Shown in pieces: positions 1 through 8,262 of a stretch of 64,000 bases of DNA. The number at the start of each line of letters is the position of its first letter. The stretch's first letter is position 1. A program made the position numbers and the translations under genes. Location of the stretch: the NCBI RefSeq assembly GCF_003478035.1, contig NZ_QUEP01000013.1, positions 1 through 64,000 on the forward strand. Reading direction: 5' to 3'. The notes beneath the pieces were generated by a model, which did no database searches, had not been told where the DNA came from, and saw only the letters and a list, made by a program, of their open reading frames with translations. Origin of the DNA: Clostridium sp. OF03-18AA. Lineage in GTDB: Bacteria > Bacillota > Clostridia > Lachnospirales > Lachnospiraceae.

Positions 1-71
1 ACCTATAGAGGTGGGAGAATTCTTGCTGATTCTTGTTAAATTTGCCAGAATGAAAATCCGACTGGCGGAAC

Positions 72-85
72 TGATACCTGTATCA
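72..85. promoter_or_regulatory. Perfect inverted repeat upstream of the Xre regulator
   Basis: TGATAC-CT-GTATCA is a perfect dyad about 130 bases before the start of the Xre-type regulator gene. Such dyads often serve as operators, so autoregulation is possible. No clear -35/-10 pair was recognised around it, so the role is inferred. Confidence 0.35.
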
Positions 86-216
86 TAGCATAGATGGTGT
101 CCTATAAAATCACCAGCCATCATGAAAAAGCAATTTTCTGCTACTCATTTTCTCAGTTTTATGTTAATATAAGGACAGTGTTTCGGGATGGAGCAGAATC
201 ATGGAGGAATGAGCAA

Positions 217-876
217 ATGGAACCAATGTATCTGTCAATCCGGCCAGTAGAAACCGGGAAGCGGATCAAACAGTTACTCTCGGAGCAGAACTATACGATC
301 CGTGAAATCCAGGGAGCTTTTGGTTTTGAAAACCCGCAGGCGATCTATAAATGGATCTCCGGAAAATCTCTGCCGAGCCTGGATAACTTTATCATCCTCA
401 GCAGACTGTTACATACCAGTATCGAAGATATCCTCGTCATTGACGGGGATATTTCTTTTTCACGGATCTTCTTAAACTACAGGTTCAATGACATTCCGGC
501 TTGTCTCTCTTATAATCATACTATAAGAAAACGATACGGAAAAAGTGTAAGGAGAGAAAAAATTATGAAAAATTTTTTGAAACTGGGCGGACTTTCCATC
601 CTCTCTTGCCAGTACATGTACGTCGACCATGAAGACTATCTTGCAGATGCTCTGTTTGCGCAGAATCAGGTTCCCGTACGATTCGGTCATGAATTTAAAC
701 GAAATGGTTCTCCGTACTGCATTATTACCTGCCGGGTATGGAAGAAGGACATCGCCGGTTTTGAGAGGACCATGGAATCACTGTATAACAAGATGCTCCT
801 GCTCGGTCATAGCGATTATGCGGAATTCTGTGAAGAACTTATGGGAATGATCGAAAAGGAACGAGGTGCTGCATGA
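217..876 (+). CDS. Xre-family helix-turn-helix regulator
   Basis: Predicted 219-residue DNA-binding protein. An Xre/Cro-type helix-turn-helix spans about residues 14-72, with the typical pattern of helices around TIREIQGAFGF, QAIYKWISGK and PSLDNFIILSRLL. The rest (about 75-219) is a mixed region with many aromatic and basic residues and no domain I recognise. The ATG at 217 is preferred over an in-frame ATG at 94 because GGAGG lies at 203-207, 9 bases upstream. The gene stands alone and is followed by a long AT-rich intergenic region. Its target is unknown; the dyad at 72-85 or the recombinase operon downstream are possible. Confidence is high for the fold and low for the role. Confidence 0.8.
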   Translation: MEPMYLSIRPVETGKRIKQLLSEQNYTIREIQGAFGFENPQAIYKWISGKSLPSLDNFIILSRLLHTSIEDILVIDGDISFSRIFLNYRFNDIPACLSYNHTIRKRYGKSVRREKIMKNFLKLGGLSILSCQYMYVDHEDYLADALFAQNQVPVRFGHEFKRNGSPYCIITCRVWKKDIAGFERTMESLYNKMLLLGHSDYAEFCEELMGMIEKERGAA

Positions 877-1058
877 TAAAAATTTACGAGTCCTTTTTAA
901 TTCTAAAACAATTGTGGATGGACTTTTTTAAAGAAAATATCTCTCAATTTAAGAAAATAGTGTTCTATAGCAAACTTTAAACTTCTTTTTGTATTCGATA
1001 GGACTAATTCACAATATTAACTCTACTATTACAATGTAATCGGCTATTTTTCTTTGAA
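877..1058. other. AT-rich gap with no recognised gene
   Basis: First part of a 550-base gene-free stretch between the Xre regulator and the recombinase operon. It is AT-rich. I see no open frame with a ribosome site and no clear terminator. The rest of the gap (1059-1426) holds the promoter, hairpin and repeat features listed separately. Confidence 0.5.
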
Positions 1059-1087
1059 TTGACACTCTATTTCAATAAAAGTATAGT
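1059..1087 (+). promoter_or_regulatory. Strong sigma-A promoter far upstream of the recombinase operon
   Basis: TTGACA (1059-1064), a 17-base spacer, then TATAGT (1082-1087). Transcription would start near 1094, run straight through the 20-bp hairpin at 1122-1165, and reach the operon at 1427 after a leader of about 330 bases. It could serve the operon, a short RNA, or both. Confidence 0.6.
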
Positions 1088-1121
1088 CAACTTGCATCTT
1101 CCATTGTTCTGTATCTCTCAC

Positions 1122-1165
1122 CCCATATTATTGCGTAAAACTCGGGTTTTGCGCAATAATATGGG
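1122..1165. repeat. Long near-perfect hairpin
   Basis: Arms CCCATATTATTGCG (1122-1135) and CGCAATAATATGGG (1152-1165) are exact inverse complements. The intervening bases extend the stem through a T-G wobble and AAAAC/GTTTT to a TCGG loop, giving 20 consecutive pairs. No T-run follows on either strand, so it is not an ordinary terminator. It may be a structured RNA just downstream of the promoter at 1059-1087, or a protein or recombinase binding site. Confidence 0.75.
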
Positions 1166-1201
1166 CCGTTTCGGCGGGTTCTGAGCTAAATTGTTTTAAT
1201 T

Positions 1202-1213
1202 GTGTGCGCACAC
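1202..1213. promoter_or_regulatory. Perfect 12-bp palindrome
   Basis: GTGTGCGCACAC is self-complementary and lies between the long hairpin and the CTATGTATA repeats. It is a candidate binding site for a dimeric protein. The function is not known. Confidence 0.35.
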
Positions 1214-1320
1214 CTTTAAATTTTCTGACGTTTTATCTGCTTTTTTACACCTTTTCCCTGTATTCAACTCTGTTCTCTCCGCTTTTGCCTGCTTTTTCTC
1301 TGACTTTTGTCTCTTAATAG

Positions 1321-1354
1321 CTATGTATAGCAATATCTATGTATAACATGTATA
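1321..1354 (+). repeat. Iteron-like direct repeats before the recombinase operon
   Basis: CTATGTATA occurs at 1321-1329 and 1337-1345, a period of 16 bases, followed by the related CATGTATA at 1347-1354. The array ends 17 bases before the -35 box of the operon promoter. Ribbon-helix-helix proteins often bind short tandem repeats, so this is a plausible autoregulatory site for the product of the gene at 1427. That is an inference. Confidence 0.5.
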
Positions 1355-1371
1355 TCATTCGTATGATCGAG

Positions 1372-1400
1372 TTGACTCATCTCCCATGCCATGCTATACT
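1372..1400 (+). promoter_or_regulatory. Promoter of the coiled-coil/recombinase operon
   Basis: TTGACT (1372-1377), a 17-base spacer, and TATACT (1395-1400) preceded by an extended TGC. An AGGAGGT ribosome site at 1412-1418 follows, then the ATG at 1427. The leader from this promoter would be only about 20 bases. Confidence 0.7.
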
Positions 1401-1426
1401 AAGAACAATTCAGGAGGTACGGTAAA

Positions 1427-2398
1427 ATGAGCACAGAAAAGAATGAAAAAGAGATCCGGCAGGTCAATTTTCGTATCGACCAGGCATCCGCGGACGCGTT
1501 CAGGTCGTTCTGCACTGCAAATGGAATGAATCAGGCACAGGGATTCGATCATCTGATCCAGGTGTTGGAGTTAAATAACGCAAAGGCAGCGACCCCGGGG
1601 CGTGCCGTTGAGATAGAAAATTTTGAGCGGTTGACAAAAGATCTTCTTGCCGCATATCTCACAAGTCTTGAACTTGGAAACACGACGGAGGCCCGCGTGG
1701 CGGAGCGTTTTAAAACGGATCTGCAGCGGAAAGACCGGACGATCGATGAACTGCGGGAAAAGGCCGATCAGGCTGTGGACGAAAAAGAGAAACTTGCCGG
1801 ATCGTTTGAGGCGTTGACCGAGGAGAAAAAACAAATCGAAGAAAATGCTCTCAGTATGAAACAGGCGATGGAGGCTGCCCGGAAGTCGGCCAATGATCTG
1901 GAAGAACTGAACCATGTGCTGAGAGACCAGGTGGAACAGCTTCAGAAAAAGGCGGCCCATTATGACGAGATCGTTAAGATCAGTGCGGCGATCAAATCAG
2001 AAAATGAACAGCTGAGCAGGCAGCAGGAAGAACTCTCTCGTCAGCTCGCGAATGAAACTGCGGCAAAAAAGGATTACGAAGAGCAGATAGGAAAACTTAC
2101 AGCCATGGTCCGGGATCTGGAACATGCGGCTGCTGAAAATAAAATGCAGCTTGCCGGGTTAAACAGCCAGTTAAAGGAACAAGAGACGGACTGCCAGAAC
2201 CGTTTAAAGCAGGCACAGATGCAGGCGGATCTTGCGATGGAACGGGCTGTTGCAGCCAAAGAACGGGAAATGCAGGAAGAATTCCGCAAGCTTGACCGGG
2301 AAAATGCCCGCCTCATCGCGGAACTTGAACATTTCCGGGCATCTGCTGATGCTTCTTCCGGCAAAAATTCAGGGAATATTAAGGAGCAGACAGTATGA
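1427..2398 (+). CDS. Ribbon-helix-helix/coiled-coil DNA-binding protein (KfrA-like architecture)
   Basis: A 323-residue protein. Residues about 9-48 fit a ribbon-helix-helix fold: a beta strand (RQVNFRID), a helix (ASADAFRSFC), a short turn, and a second helix (FDHLIQVLEL). From about residue 70 to 310 it is nearly continuous heptad-rich coiled coil, with high Glu, Gln, Lys and Ala and almost no Pro or Gly. This combination resembles KfrA-type plasmid proteins in layout, but I do not claim homology. AGGAGGT at 1412-1418 fixes the start. The stop overlaps the recombinase start (ATGA), implying translational coupling. It probably binds the upstream repeats and either represses the operon or brings recombination sites together. 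Confidence 0.65.
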   Translation: MSTEKNEKEIRQVNFRIDQASADAFRSFCTANGMNQAQGFDHLIQVLELNNAKAATPGRAVEIENFERLTKDLLAAYLTSLELGNTTEARVAERFKTDLQRKDRTIDELREKADQAVDEKEKLAGSFEALTEEKKQIEENALSMKQAMEAARKSANDLEELNHVLRDQVEQLQKKAAHYDEIVKISAAIKSENEQLSRQQEELSRQLANETAAKKDYEEQIGKLTAMVRDLEHAAAENKMQLAGLNSQLKEQETDCQNRLKQAQMQADLAMERAVAAKEREMQEEFRKLDRENARLIAELEHFRASADASSGKNSGNIKEQTV

Positions 2399-3438
2399 GT
2401 GAGTCGCAGTACTTTGCACAGCGGGATCAGAAAAATGAAGAAAAGCTGAAGGCAATGCTCTCTGCTCTCCCATCCTGCTGTACAGACTTTTTTCGCGGGA
2501 TCGAGCCGTCGACATCTTCCATGACCCGGCTGTCCTATGCGTATGATCTGACGATGTTTTTTCATTTTCTGAAGGAGATAAAGGAGGAATGGAAAGAAAT
2601 TCCGTTGGAGCAGCTGCAGACGGAAGCTCTCTCGCAGATTTCCGTGCAGGATATCGAGCGTTACCTGGAAGATCTCAAATACCGCCCGAATGATCCGGAA
2701 CACAAGAATATGAACAGGGAACAGGGGATCAAACGGAAGTTCTTTTCACTGAAGAGTTTCTTTGGATATCTTTGCCGCGTGGGACTTTTAACGGTAAATC
2801 CGACACTTTCCATGCAGATGCCGCGGACCCATGCCAAAGAGATCGTCCGGCTCAATTCGGAGGAAATGAAGGAGCTGCTGGCGGAAGTTGACAGCGGATC
2901 CGGCCTGTCAGGCAGACAGAAAGCGTTTCATGAACGGACCAGACTCCGCGACAGCGCTCTCCTGGCACTGATGCTGGGAACCGGGATCCGCGTATCGGAA
3001 TGTGTCGGACTGAATCTGGATGATGTAGACATGAAAGAAAGCGGGATCCATATCCGCAGAAAAGGCGGCAAGGAGACGACCGTGTATTTCAATGCGGAGG
3101 TGGCAAGGCGCCTGAATGAGTACCTGTCGGTCCGGACCGGCATCGAGACATTGCCGGAACACAAAAATGCCCTGTTTCTCTCCCTGCGCAATCAGCGGAT
3201 CACGGTGCGGAGCGTGGAATACCTTGTAAAGAAATACGCATTGATCATCGCACCGAAAAAGAAAATAACGCCGCACAAGCTGCGGAGCAGCTATGGCAGC
3301 GCTGTTTATAAGGAGACCAACGATATCTACCTGGTTGCAGATATTCTTGGCCATAATGATGTAAATATTACAAGAAAATTCTATGCGGCGATCGAGGAAG
3401 ACCGGAGAAAGAGTGTGAAGAACCTGGATATTCTGTGA
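2395..3438 (+). CDS. Tyrosine recombinase (phage integrase/Xer family)
   Basis: A 347-residue site-specific recombinase. The N-terminal core-binding domain (about 35-150) is followed by the catalytic domain (about 160-347). Catalytic landmarks are Arg in GTGIRVSECVGL, the HKLRSSYG box (His and the second Arg), the LGHNDVNIT box, and the Tyr nucleophile in TRKFYA near the end. It is as long as a simple Xer or integron-type enzyme and lacks an arm-binding domain. It overlaps the coiled-coil gene by 4 bases. No other phage or conjugation genes are nearby, so a resident Xer-like or inversion role is possible. Substrate sites are unknown. Confidence 0.85.
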   Translation: MSESQYFAQRDQKNEEKLKAMLSALPSCCTDFFRGIEPSTSSMTRLSYAYDLTMFFHFLKEIKEEWKEIPLEQLQTEALSQISVQDIERYLEDLKYRPNDPEHKNMNREQGIKRKFFSLKSFFGYLCRVGLLTVNPTLSMQMPRTHAKEIVRLNSEEMKELLAEVDSGSGLSGRQKAFHERTRLRDSALLALMLGTGIRVSECVGLNLDDVDMKESGIHIRRKGGKETTVYFNAEVARRLNEYLSVRTGIETLPEHKNALFLSLRNQRITVRSVEYLVKKYALIIAPKKKITPHKLRSSYGSAVYKETNDIYLVADILGHNDVNITRKFYAAIEEDRRKSVKNLDIL

Positions 3439-3507
3439 GTATCCGGGTTTTCCGTATTTCTGATCATTACGTCGTCTTTTAGACTTCTGTCTTTTTCGAG
3501 ACCATTT

Positions 3508-3535
3508 CAAAAATCGAAAAGCGTCTTCGAGACGC
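3508..3535 (-). terminator. Terminator of the FAD oxidoreductase gene
   Basis: On the minus strand GCGTCT-CGA-AGACGC (3521-3535) is followed by TTTTCGATTTTT, a U-rich tail. It lies just past the stop of the minus-strand gene at 3579. On the plus strand there is no T-run, so the recombinase gene has no obvious terminator here. Nearby bases contain a diverged direct repeat beginning TTCGAGAC at 3495 and 3526. Confidence 0.55.
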
Positions 3536-3578
3536 ATTTCAGAAATTGATACCGTTTTTCGGATATTCTCTACGCATC

Positions 3579-4838
3579 CTATACCAATGCCCCCTGCTTT
3601 TTCAAAACCTCCTGAACGTGTTTTATCTCTGCCGTTCCCTCCAGGGCATGACATGCGGCGGCAACTCCGGCGGCGTGTCCGGTTGCAAAGCAGGTTCCCA
3701 TGACGCGGACTGCCGCAAATGCTGCTTCATCGGAAGAAATCATACGGCCTGCACCGTATAGGTTTTCGATGTTTTCTGACTGCAGTGCACCAAGTGGAAT
3801 GTCGAAATAGCTTCCTTCCTTCACATCCAGATAAGTTGCCATCTTGTCAACATCTTTATGGATCTCCGGTTTCCACCCACAGCGGGCTACACTGTTCTGG
3901 CACTTTTTTCCGGTAAGCACATCATCCACGGTAAGGGTTTCTTTTCCGACCATTCTTCTCGTTTCCCGAAAACCGATGGACGGTCCGATGACCGCTAACT
4001 CTGCGTGCTCCATGCCAGGCATGTAGGTTTTTAAGGCCTGTACATAACTGAGCACCTGTTTTCTGGTTTCCCGCTCCATATGGGTAAGGTCTGCGGCTGT
4101 CAGTCCCTCCGGAATTACACTTGGAAGAAGAACACTGACAATATCAGAATGCTCTTTTTTCAGGATAAATCCCTTTTCTCTTGTAAGGTTCGGGATTCCT
4201 GCCTCCTTGGCCTTTCTTACTGCACGCCCCACAGCTTCAGGTGACATGTCACAGTTCGTGTTGACACCGCTTAACCGGAATGGCATGGTTGCCGCCTGCG
4301 GGTGTCCGTCGTCTCCGCCCCATATCAGTTTTGCCCCGGAGCGATGAGCGAGATTCGCATCTCCGGATGCATCCACAAAGTTTTTTGCCATTACGGTAAA
4401 GCTTCCCTCATCATCGGAACACTGAATAGAAACAATGGATCCAAGTTCCACCTTCGCACTGGTCATGTATGTATGCAAAAAGTAATCCACATGTTCTTTT
4501 TCCAACAGATTGTCCATCGCACATTTTAAGTATTCGGGCTGGAAATTGACATTGTAGTTTCCGGTCGCGGAAATGACATAGTCCACGGTCGGCCCAAGTG
4601 CCTCCATCTCATCTAACACGAGCTGCCCTACGCCCTCAACGACACGAACCGGATTCTTTCCGCAGGTAAAAAAGCCGCAGAAGGTGCTGACCCCGGAATG
4701 GGTCGCCTCTCCGCCAAGATAAGCATTTCTCTCGATCAAAAGTGTTTTCGCTCCGGTTTTCGCAGCGCCGACCGCAGCAGACACACCGGCTGTCCCGCCT
4801 CCAACAACAACGACATCATACTGATATAAACGTTCCAT
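3579..4838 (-). CDS. FAD-dependent oxidoreductase
   Basis: A 419-residue flavoprotein of the FAD_oxidored type (related to succinate dehydrogenase flavoproteins and geranylgeranyl-reductase-like enzymes). The N-terminal dinucleotide-binding Rossmann motif VVVGGGTAGVSAA is at about residues 8-20, with the acidic residue ending strand 2 in TLLIE. A second FAD contact is seen in FVDASGDANLAHRSGAKLIWG, and a C-terminal GAGRMISSDEAAFAAVRVMG segment closes the site. The ATG at 4838 is chosen because an AAAGGAG site lies upstream and the FAD motif follows directly; an earlier in-frame ATG adds 17 unrelated residues. It is a single-gene unit. The substrate cannot be deduced. Confidence 0.75.
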   Translation of the reverse strand: MERLYQYDVVVVGGGTAGVSAAVGAAKTGAKTLLIERNAYLGGEATHSGVSTFCGFFTCGKNPVRVVEGVGQLVLDEMEALGPTVDYVISATGNYNVNFQPEYLKCAMDNLLEKEHVDYFLHTYMTSAKVELGSIVSIQCSDDEGSFTVMAKNFVDASGDANLAHRSGAKLIWGGDDGHPQAATMPFRLSGVNTNCDMSPEAVGRAVRKAKEAGIPNLTREKGFILKKEHSDIVSVLLPSVIPEGLTAADLTHMERETRKQVLSYVQALKTYMPGMEHAELAVIGPSIGFRETRRMVGKETLTVDDVLTGKKCQNSVARCGWKPEIHKDVDKMATYLDVKEGSYFDIPLGALQSENIENLYGAGRMISSDEAAFAAVRVMGTCFATGHAAGVAAACHALEGTAEIKHVQEVLKKQGALV

Positions 4839-4929
4839 AGTAAACTGTACTCCTTTTTCTGTCAATATCCTAATATTACATTGAAACATGCGATCATGCA
4901 GGGATTTGAAATCAGCGGATAAAAAATGT

Positions 4930-4959
4930 GCCGCAGCACCATGAAAAGGTATCTGCGGC
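4930..4959. terminator. Bidirectional terminator after the methyltransferase gene
   Basis: GCCGCAG (4930-4936) and CTGCGGC (4953-4959) form a stem, flanked by a T-run on the plus side (4960-4965) and by A-run 4921-4926 that gives U residues on the minus transcript. It follows the stop of the gene ending at 4982. A second palindrome, CTGCCGGCGGCAG (4969-4981), abuts it. Confidence 0.6.
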
Positions 4960-4981
4960 TTTTTTGAGCTGCCGGCGGCAG

Positions 4982-6220
4982 TTATACGTTTGGGTTCTTT
5001 TCTAATAAAAGCCGGTAAAGCGTCGGCTCCGCATGGATCGCCTCCAGGATCGCTTCGATCTCCTTCCTGTTCTCCTTCTTCTTTCCCTGCTTTACAGCCC
5101 GGATCAGGAGGTTCTTTGGCGTGTGTTCCATGTCGATGAATTCCAGGATCTGGACCCGGTACCCCATGGCCTCGAGGATCTCCGCGCGCAGGGCGTCTGT
5201 GTAGAGGGCGGCCATGCGCTCTTTGATGATCCCGTAGCGGAATACCGGGGCAAAGAGATCGCTCTTCATCTGCTTATTGACCTCATGCTGGCAGCAGGGA
5301 ACAGATAAGATCACCTTTGCGTTCCAGCGGACTGCCTTTTCCAGCGCGTAGTCCGTCGCTGTGTCACAGGCGTGCAGTGTCACGACCATATCCACCTGGT
5401 CAGTGCCCTCGTAGGAAGCGATATCGCCGTGAAGGAATTCCAGGGAGTCATAGCCGAACTTCTTTGCAAGCTGCGAGCAGTGCTCGATCACGTCTGTTTT
5501 CAGATCCAGACCGGTGATCCGCACCGGGTATCCCTTTAAGACCTTGAGGTAATAATACATCGCGAACGTCAGATAAGACTTTCCACAGCCGAAATTGATG
5601 ATCCTCGTCTCTTTATTCTTATCAAGCTTCGGGAGCACGTCCTCGATAAATTCGAGGAAACGGTTGATCTGGCGGAATTTGTCGTACTTCGCATGGACGA
5701 TCGCCCCGTCCTTCGTCTGGACACCGAGCTCCACGAGGAACGGGACCGGGATCCCCTCTTCGAGGATGTAGCGCTTCTTCCGGTTATGGGAAAGTCCGTT
5801 CGCCCAGGCAGCCTGAAGAGCCGCGTCGGAAGCGTCGGAACCATTTGTTCCGGAAGCTGATGCCCCATTTCCGGAGGTATTCCCGGAAACCGGCTTTTTC
5901 TTTACCTTAACAGTCACCTTTCCCTTTTTGCTCACAAGAACGGAACCGCTCTTATCTCTCGCCTCGAGCTGGAGCTGGCGGAAACTTGTTTCCATGAGAC
6001 CTTCCAGATAGGCAGCCGCTTCTTCGGCTGTCAGATTTTTGTGGAAAGCCTGTTTTCCGATAAATTCCTCCGCCTGAAAATGCAGGACGCCCTTTGCCAG
6101 TACCGGGCGGATCCGTGTCTTCAGAAAATCATTTTTCTCCGCCTGACCGCTGGCAGTCGCCTGGATCAGGTTTTCATTTAAAAAATCAGTGAGTACACTG
6201 TGAAGTTCTCTCTTTTCCAT
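4982..6220 (-). CDS. Class I SAM-dependent methyltransferase (Methyltransf_32 type)
   Basis: A 412-residue predicted methyltransferase. Residues 1-150 are an N-terminal extension with a Ser/Gly/Asn-rich linker at about 112-130. The catalytic Rossmann domain starts near 170: motif I reads IINFGCGKSYLTFAMYYYL, the acidic end of strand 2 is ITGLDLK, then HGDI, VVTLHACDTATD, and the VPCCQHEVN box typical of this family. The TGATG junction with the upstream phosphatase gene means the two are translationally coupled. The substrate is unknown; family members are annotated both as RNA and as small-molecule methyltransferases. Confidence 0.75.
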   Translation of the reverse strand: MEKRELHSVLTDFLNENLIQATASGQAEKNDFLKTRIRPVLAKGVLHFQAEEFIGKQAFHKNLTAEEAAAYLEGLMETSFRQLQLEARDKSGSVLVSKKGKVTVKVKKKPVSGNTSGNGASASGTNGSDASDAALQAAWANGLSHNRKKRYILEEGIPVPFLVELGVQTKDGAIVHAKYDKFRQINRFLEFIEDVLPKLDKNKETRIINFGCGKSYLTFAMYYYLKVLKGYPVRITGLDLKTDVIEHCSQLAKKFGYDSLEFLHGDIASYEGTDQVDMVVTLHACDTATDYALEKAVRWNAKVILSVPCCQHEVNKQMKSDLFAPVFRYGIIKERMAALYTDALRAEILEAMGYRVQILEFIDMEHTPKNLLIRAVKQGKKKENRKEIEAILEAIHAEPTLYRLLLEKNPNV

Positions 6221-6858
6221 CACTTTTTCTCTCCCCAGCCGCCGCGCAAAAGTTCCGGATGATCCGTCAGATGGGCAAAATCGTTAAAACGGTTTAACAG
6301 CATTTCGCCGTCGGATTCCCGGTAATAAAATTCCGTGATGCCGCAGTTTTCCAGATGTCTCGCAAGAAGCGGAACATACGCCCCGTCCATGTGAAGATAG
6401 TGGGTCACAAGACTCCGGATCACGCCTCCGTGGGTGACGACAGCGACCGTCTCCGCGCCGGACTTTGCGATTTCGTCCATGACCGGAACGGCACGACGGA
6501 TCACATCCGCCGCACTCTCTCCGCCCGGATATGGAAGATCCTGTTTCATGGACGCTCTCGCGGCGAAAAAGTCCGCGTAGCGCTCCATGATCACATCGTC
6601 CGAAAGTCCCTCAAGATCACCGAAAGAGATCTCGCGGAGTCCTTCCCGGATGATCCTCGGTGCACGGATCTTCTCATTGATGATATCAGCAGTCTCGCGG
6701 GCACGGATCAGGTCACTGGACCAGACGGCGTCGATGGATTCCTTTTTCAGTCTCTTGCCGAGGAGCTCGGCCTGCCGCCTTCCTGCATCGGAAAGCGGCA
6801 CATTTACGTTGCAAAGCGGGCTGTTCTGCCTGCCGTGACGGATCAGATAGATTCTCAT
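6220..6858 (-). CDS. Histidine phosphatase family protein
   Basis: A 212-residue member of the phosphoglycerate-mutase-like histidine phosphatases. The RHGR motif at residues 8-11 holds the phospho-accepting His. The second arginine is in SSDLIRARETA, the acid in REISFGDLEG, and the second catalytic His in VVTHGGVIR. It is the size of the single-domain phosphatase subfamily (CobC/PhoE type) rather than a glycolytic mutase. Start ATG has AGGAGA upstream. It is downstream of the UPF0210 gene (12-base gap) and coupled to the methyltransferase, so all four genes from 8535 to 4982 are probably one operon. The substrate is unknown. Confidence 0.8.
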   Translation of the reverse strand: MRIYLIRHGRQNSPLCNVNVPLSDAGRRQAELLGKRLKKESIDAVWSSDLIRARETADIINEKIRAPRIIREGLREISFGDLEGLSDDVIMERYADFFAARASMKQDLPYPGGESAADVIRRAVPVMDEIAKSGAETVAVVTHGGVIRSLVTHYLHMDGAYVPLLARHLENCGITEFYYRESDGEMLLNRFNDFAHLTDHPELLRGGWGEKK

Positions 6859-6870
6859 AGTTTCTCCTGT

Positions 6871-8235
6871 TTAGTTCTTAAAGCTGTGGATCGGTGCCGG
6901 GATCCTTCCGGTCCTGTTCACAAATTTCTCACAGCTGAATGAGTTGACCGGCATGATCGGCGCATGTCCTAAAAGACCGCCGAACTCGACCGTCTCGCCG
7001 ACGCCCTTTCCAATCACCGGGATCAGGCGGACTGCTGTCGTTTTCTGGTTGACCATACCGATCGCCGCCTCGTCTGCGATGATGCCGGAGATCGTCGCTG
7101 CGCTCGTATCTCCAGGAACTGCGATCATGTCAAGACCTACAGAGCATACGCAGGTCATCGCTTCCAGTTTTTCGATCGTAAGAGCGCCCTCGTTGACCGC
7201 ATCGATCATTCCCTGGTCCTCGCTGACCGGGATGAAGGCGCCGGAAAGTCCGCCGACGTAGGAGGAAGCCATAACGCCGCCTTTCTTTACCTGGTCATTT
7301 AACATGGCGAGAGCGGCTGTTGTACCCGGGGCACCTGCGCGTTCCAGACCGATCTCCTCCAGGATCTCAGCGACAGAATCGCCGACAGCCGGTGTCGGAG
7401 CCAAGGACAGGTCGATGATGCCGAACGGGATCCCGAGACGCGCGGATGCCTCTTTCGCTACGAGCTGGCCGACACGGGTGATCTTGAATGCCGTCTTTTT
7501 GATCGTCTCACATAAAGTTTCGAAATCAGCGCCGCGAACAGACTGGAGAGCCGTCTTTACAACGCCCGGTCCGGAGACGCCGACGTTGATGATCGCGTCT
7601 GCCTCTGTAACGCCGTGGAATGCTCCTGCCATGAACGGGTTGTCGTCCGGTGCGTTGCAGAAAATAACAAGCTTTGCGCAGCCTAAGCAGTCGTTGTCTT
7701 TCGTGTACTCTGCGGTTCTTACGACCATCTCGCCCATTAAGCGGACTGCATCCATATTTAAACCGGTCTTTGTGGAGCCGACATTGATGGAGCTGCAGAC
7801 AAAATCGGTCTCTTTTAACGCCTGCGGGATGGAGCGCATCAGGTTCTCATCAGCTGTTGTCATGCCCTTGGATACAAGAGCGGAATATCCGCCGATAAAG
7901 TTGACGCCTACAGTCTTTGCCGCACGGTCCAGGGTCTTTGCAATCGTCACAAAGTCCTCCGGGCTCTTGCAGGCTGCTCCGCCGACAAGGGCGATCGGTG
8001 TCACGGAGATCCTCTTGTTGACGATCGGGATCCCGAAATCGCGCTCGATCTGTTTTCCGGTCGGGACCAGGTCCTTTGCGAGTGTCGTGATCTTGTTGTA
8101 GATCTTTTCGTTTAATTTTTCGAGATCGGAGTCACAGCAGTCCAAAAGGCTGATGCCAAGAGTGATGGTGCGGACATCCAGGTTCTCGTGCTCGATCATA
8201 TTGTTAGTCTCGTTGACTTCCAGATGTGTAATCAT
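6871..8235 (-). CDS. PFL family protein UPF0210 (DUF711)
   Basis: A 454-residue member of the UPF0210 family, with the conserved Gly-rich stretches seen in [28 protein letters not shown] and [19 protein letters not shown]. The family is of typical length here and related in fold to the glycyl-radical PFL superfamily, though no glycyl radical loop is evident. It directly follows the ACT-domain gene (27-base gap). These two genes are commonly adjacent in Firmicutes and presumably act together. The biochemical role is unknown. Confidence 0.85.
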   Translation of the reverse strand: MITHLEVNETNNMIEHENLDVRTITLGISLLDCCDSDLEKLNEKIYNKITTLAKDLVPTGKQIERDFGIPIVNKRISVTPIALVGGAACKSPEDFVTIAKTLDRAAKTVGVNFIGGYSALVSKGMTTADENLMRSIPQALKETDFVCSSINVGSTKTGLNMDAVRLMGEMVVRTAEYTKDNDCLGCAKLVIFCNAPDDNPFMAGAFHGVTEADAIINVGVSGPGVVKTALQSVRGADFETLCETIKKTAFKITRVGQLVAKEASARLGIPFGIIDLSLAPTPAVGDSVAEILEEIGLERAGAPGTTAALAMLNDQVKKGGVMASSYVGGLSGAFIPVSEDQGMIDAVNEGALTIEKLEAMTCVCSVGLDMIAVPGDTSAATISGIIADEAAIGMVNQKTTAVRLIPVIGKGVGETVEFGGLLGHAPIMPVNSFSCEKFVNRTGRIPAPIHSFKN

Positions 8236-8262
8236 AATTGTTTCCCTCTCCTCAAGCTGTCA

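Noticed and set aside
1122-1165. Integron attC or Xer dif site
   Set aside because: The hairpin is too perfect and lacks the extrahelical bases and R/L box spacing of attC; it also lacks the 11-6-11 layout of dif. Kept as an unexplained hairpin only.
2074-2703. Minus-strand open frame of 209 residues
   Set aside because: Antisense to the coiled-coil protein and recombinase genes; Cys/Phe/Arg-rich shadow.
3495-3546. Recombinase crossover site from repeated TTCGAGAC blocks
   Set aside because: The block is explained at least in part by the minus-strand terminator, and the inverted arms are 14 bases apart, too far for a tyrosine recombinase core.
7304-8101. Plus-strand open frame of 265 residues
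   Set aside because: Lies wholly inside the UPF0210 gene on the other strand; composition is a mirror of that gene.
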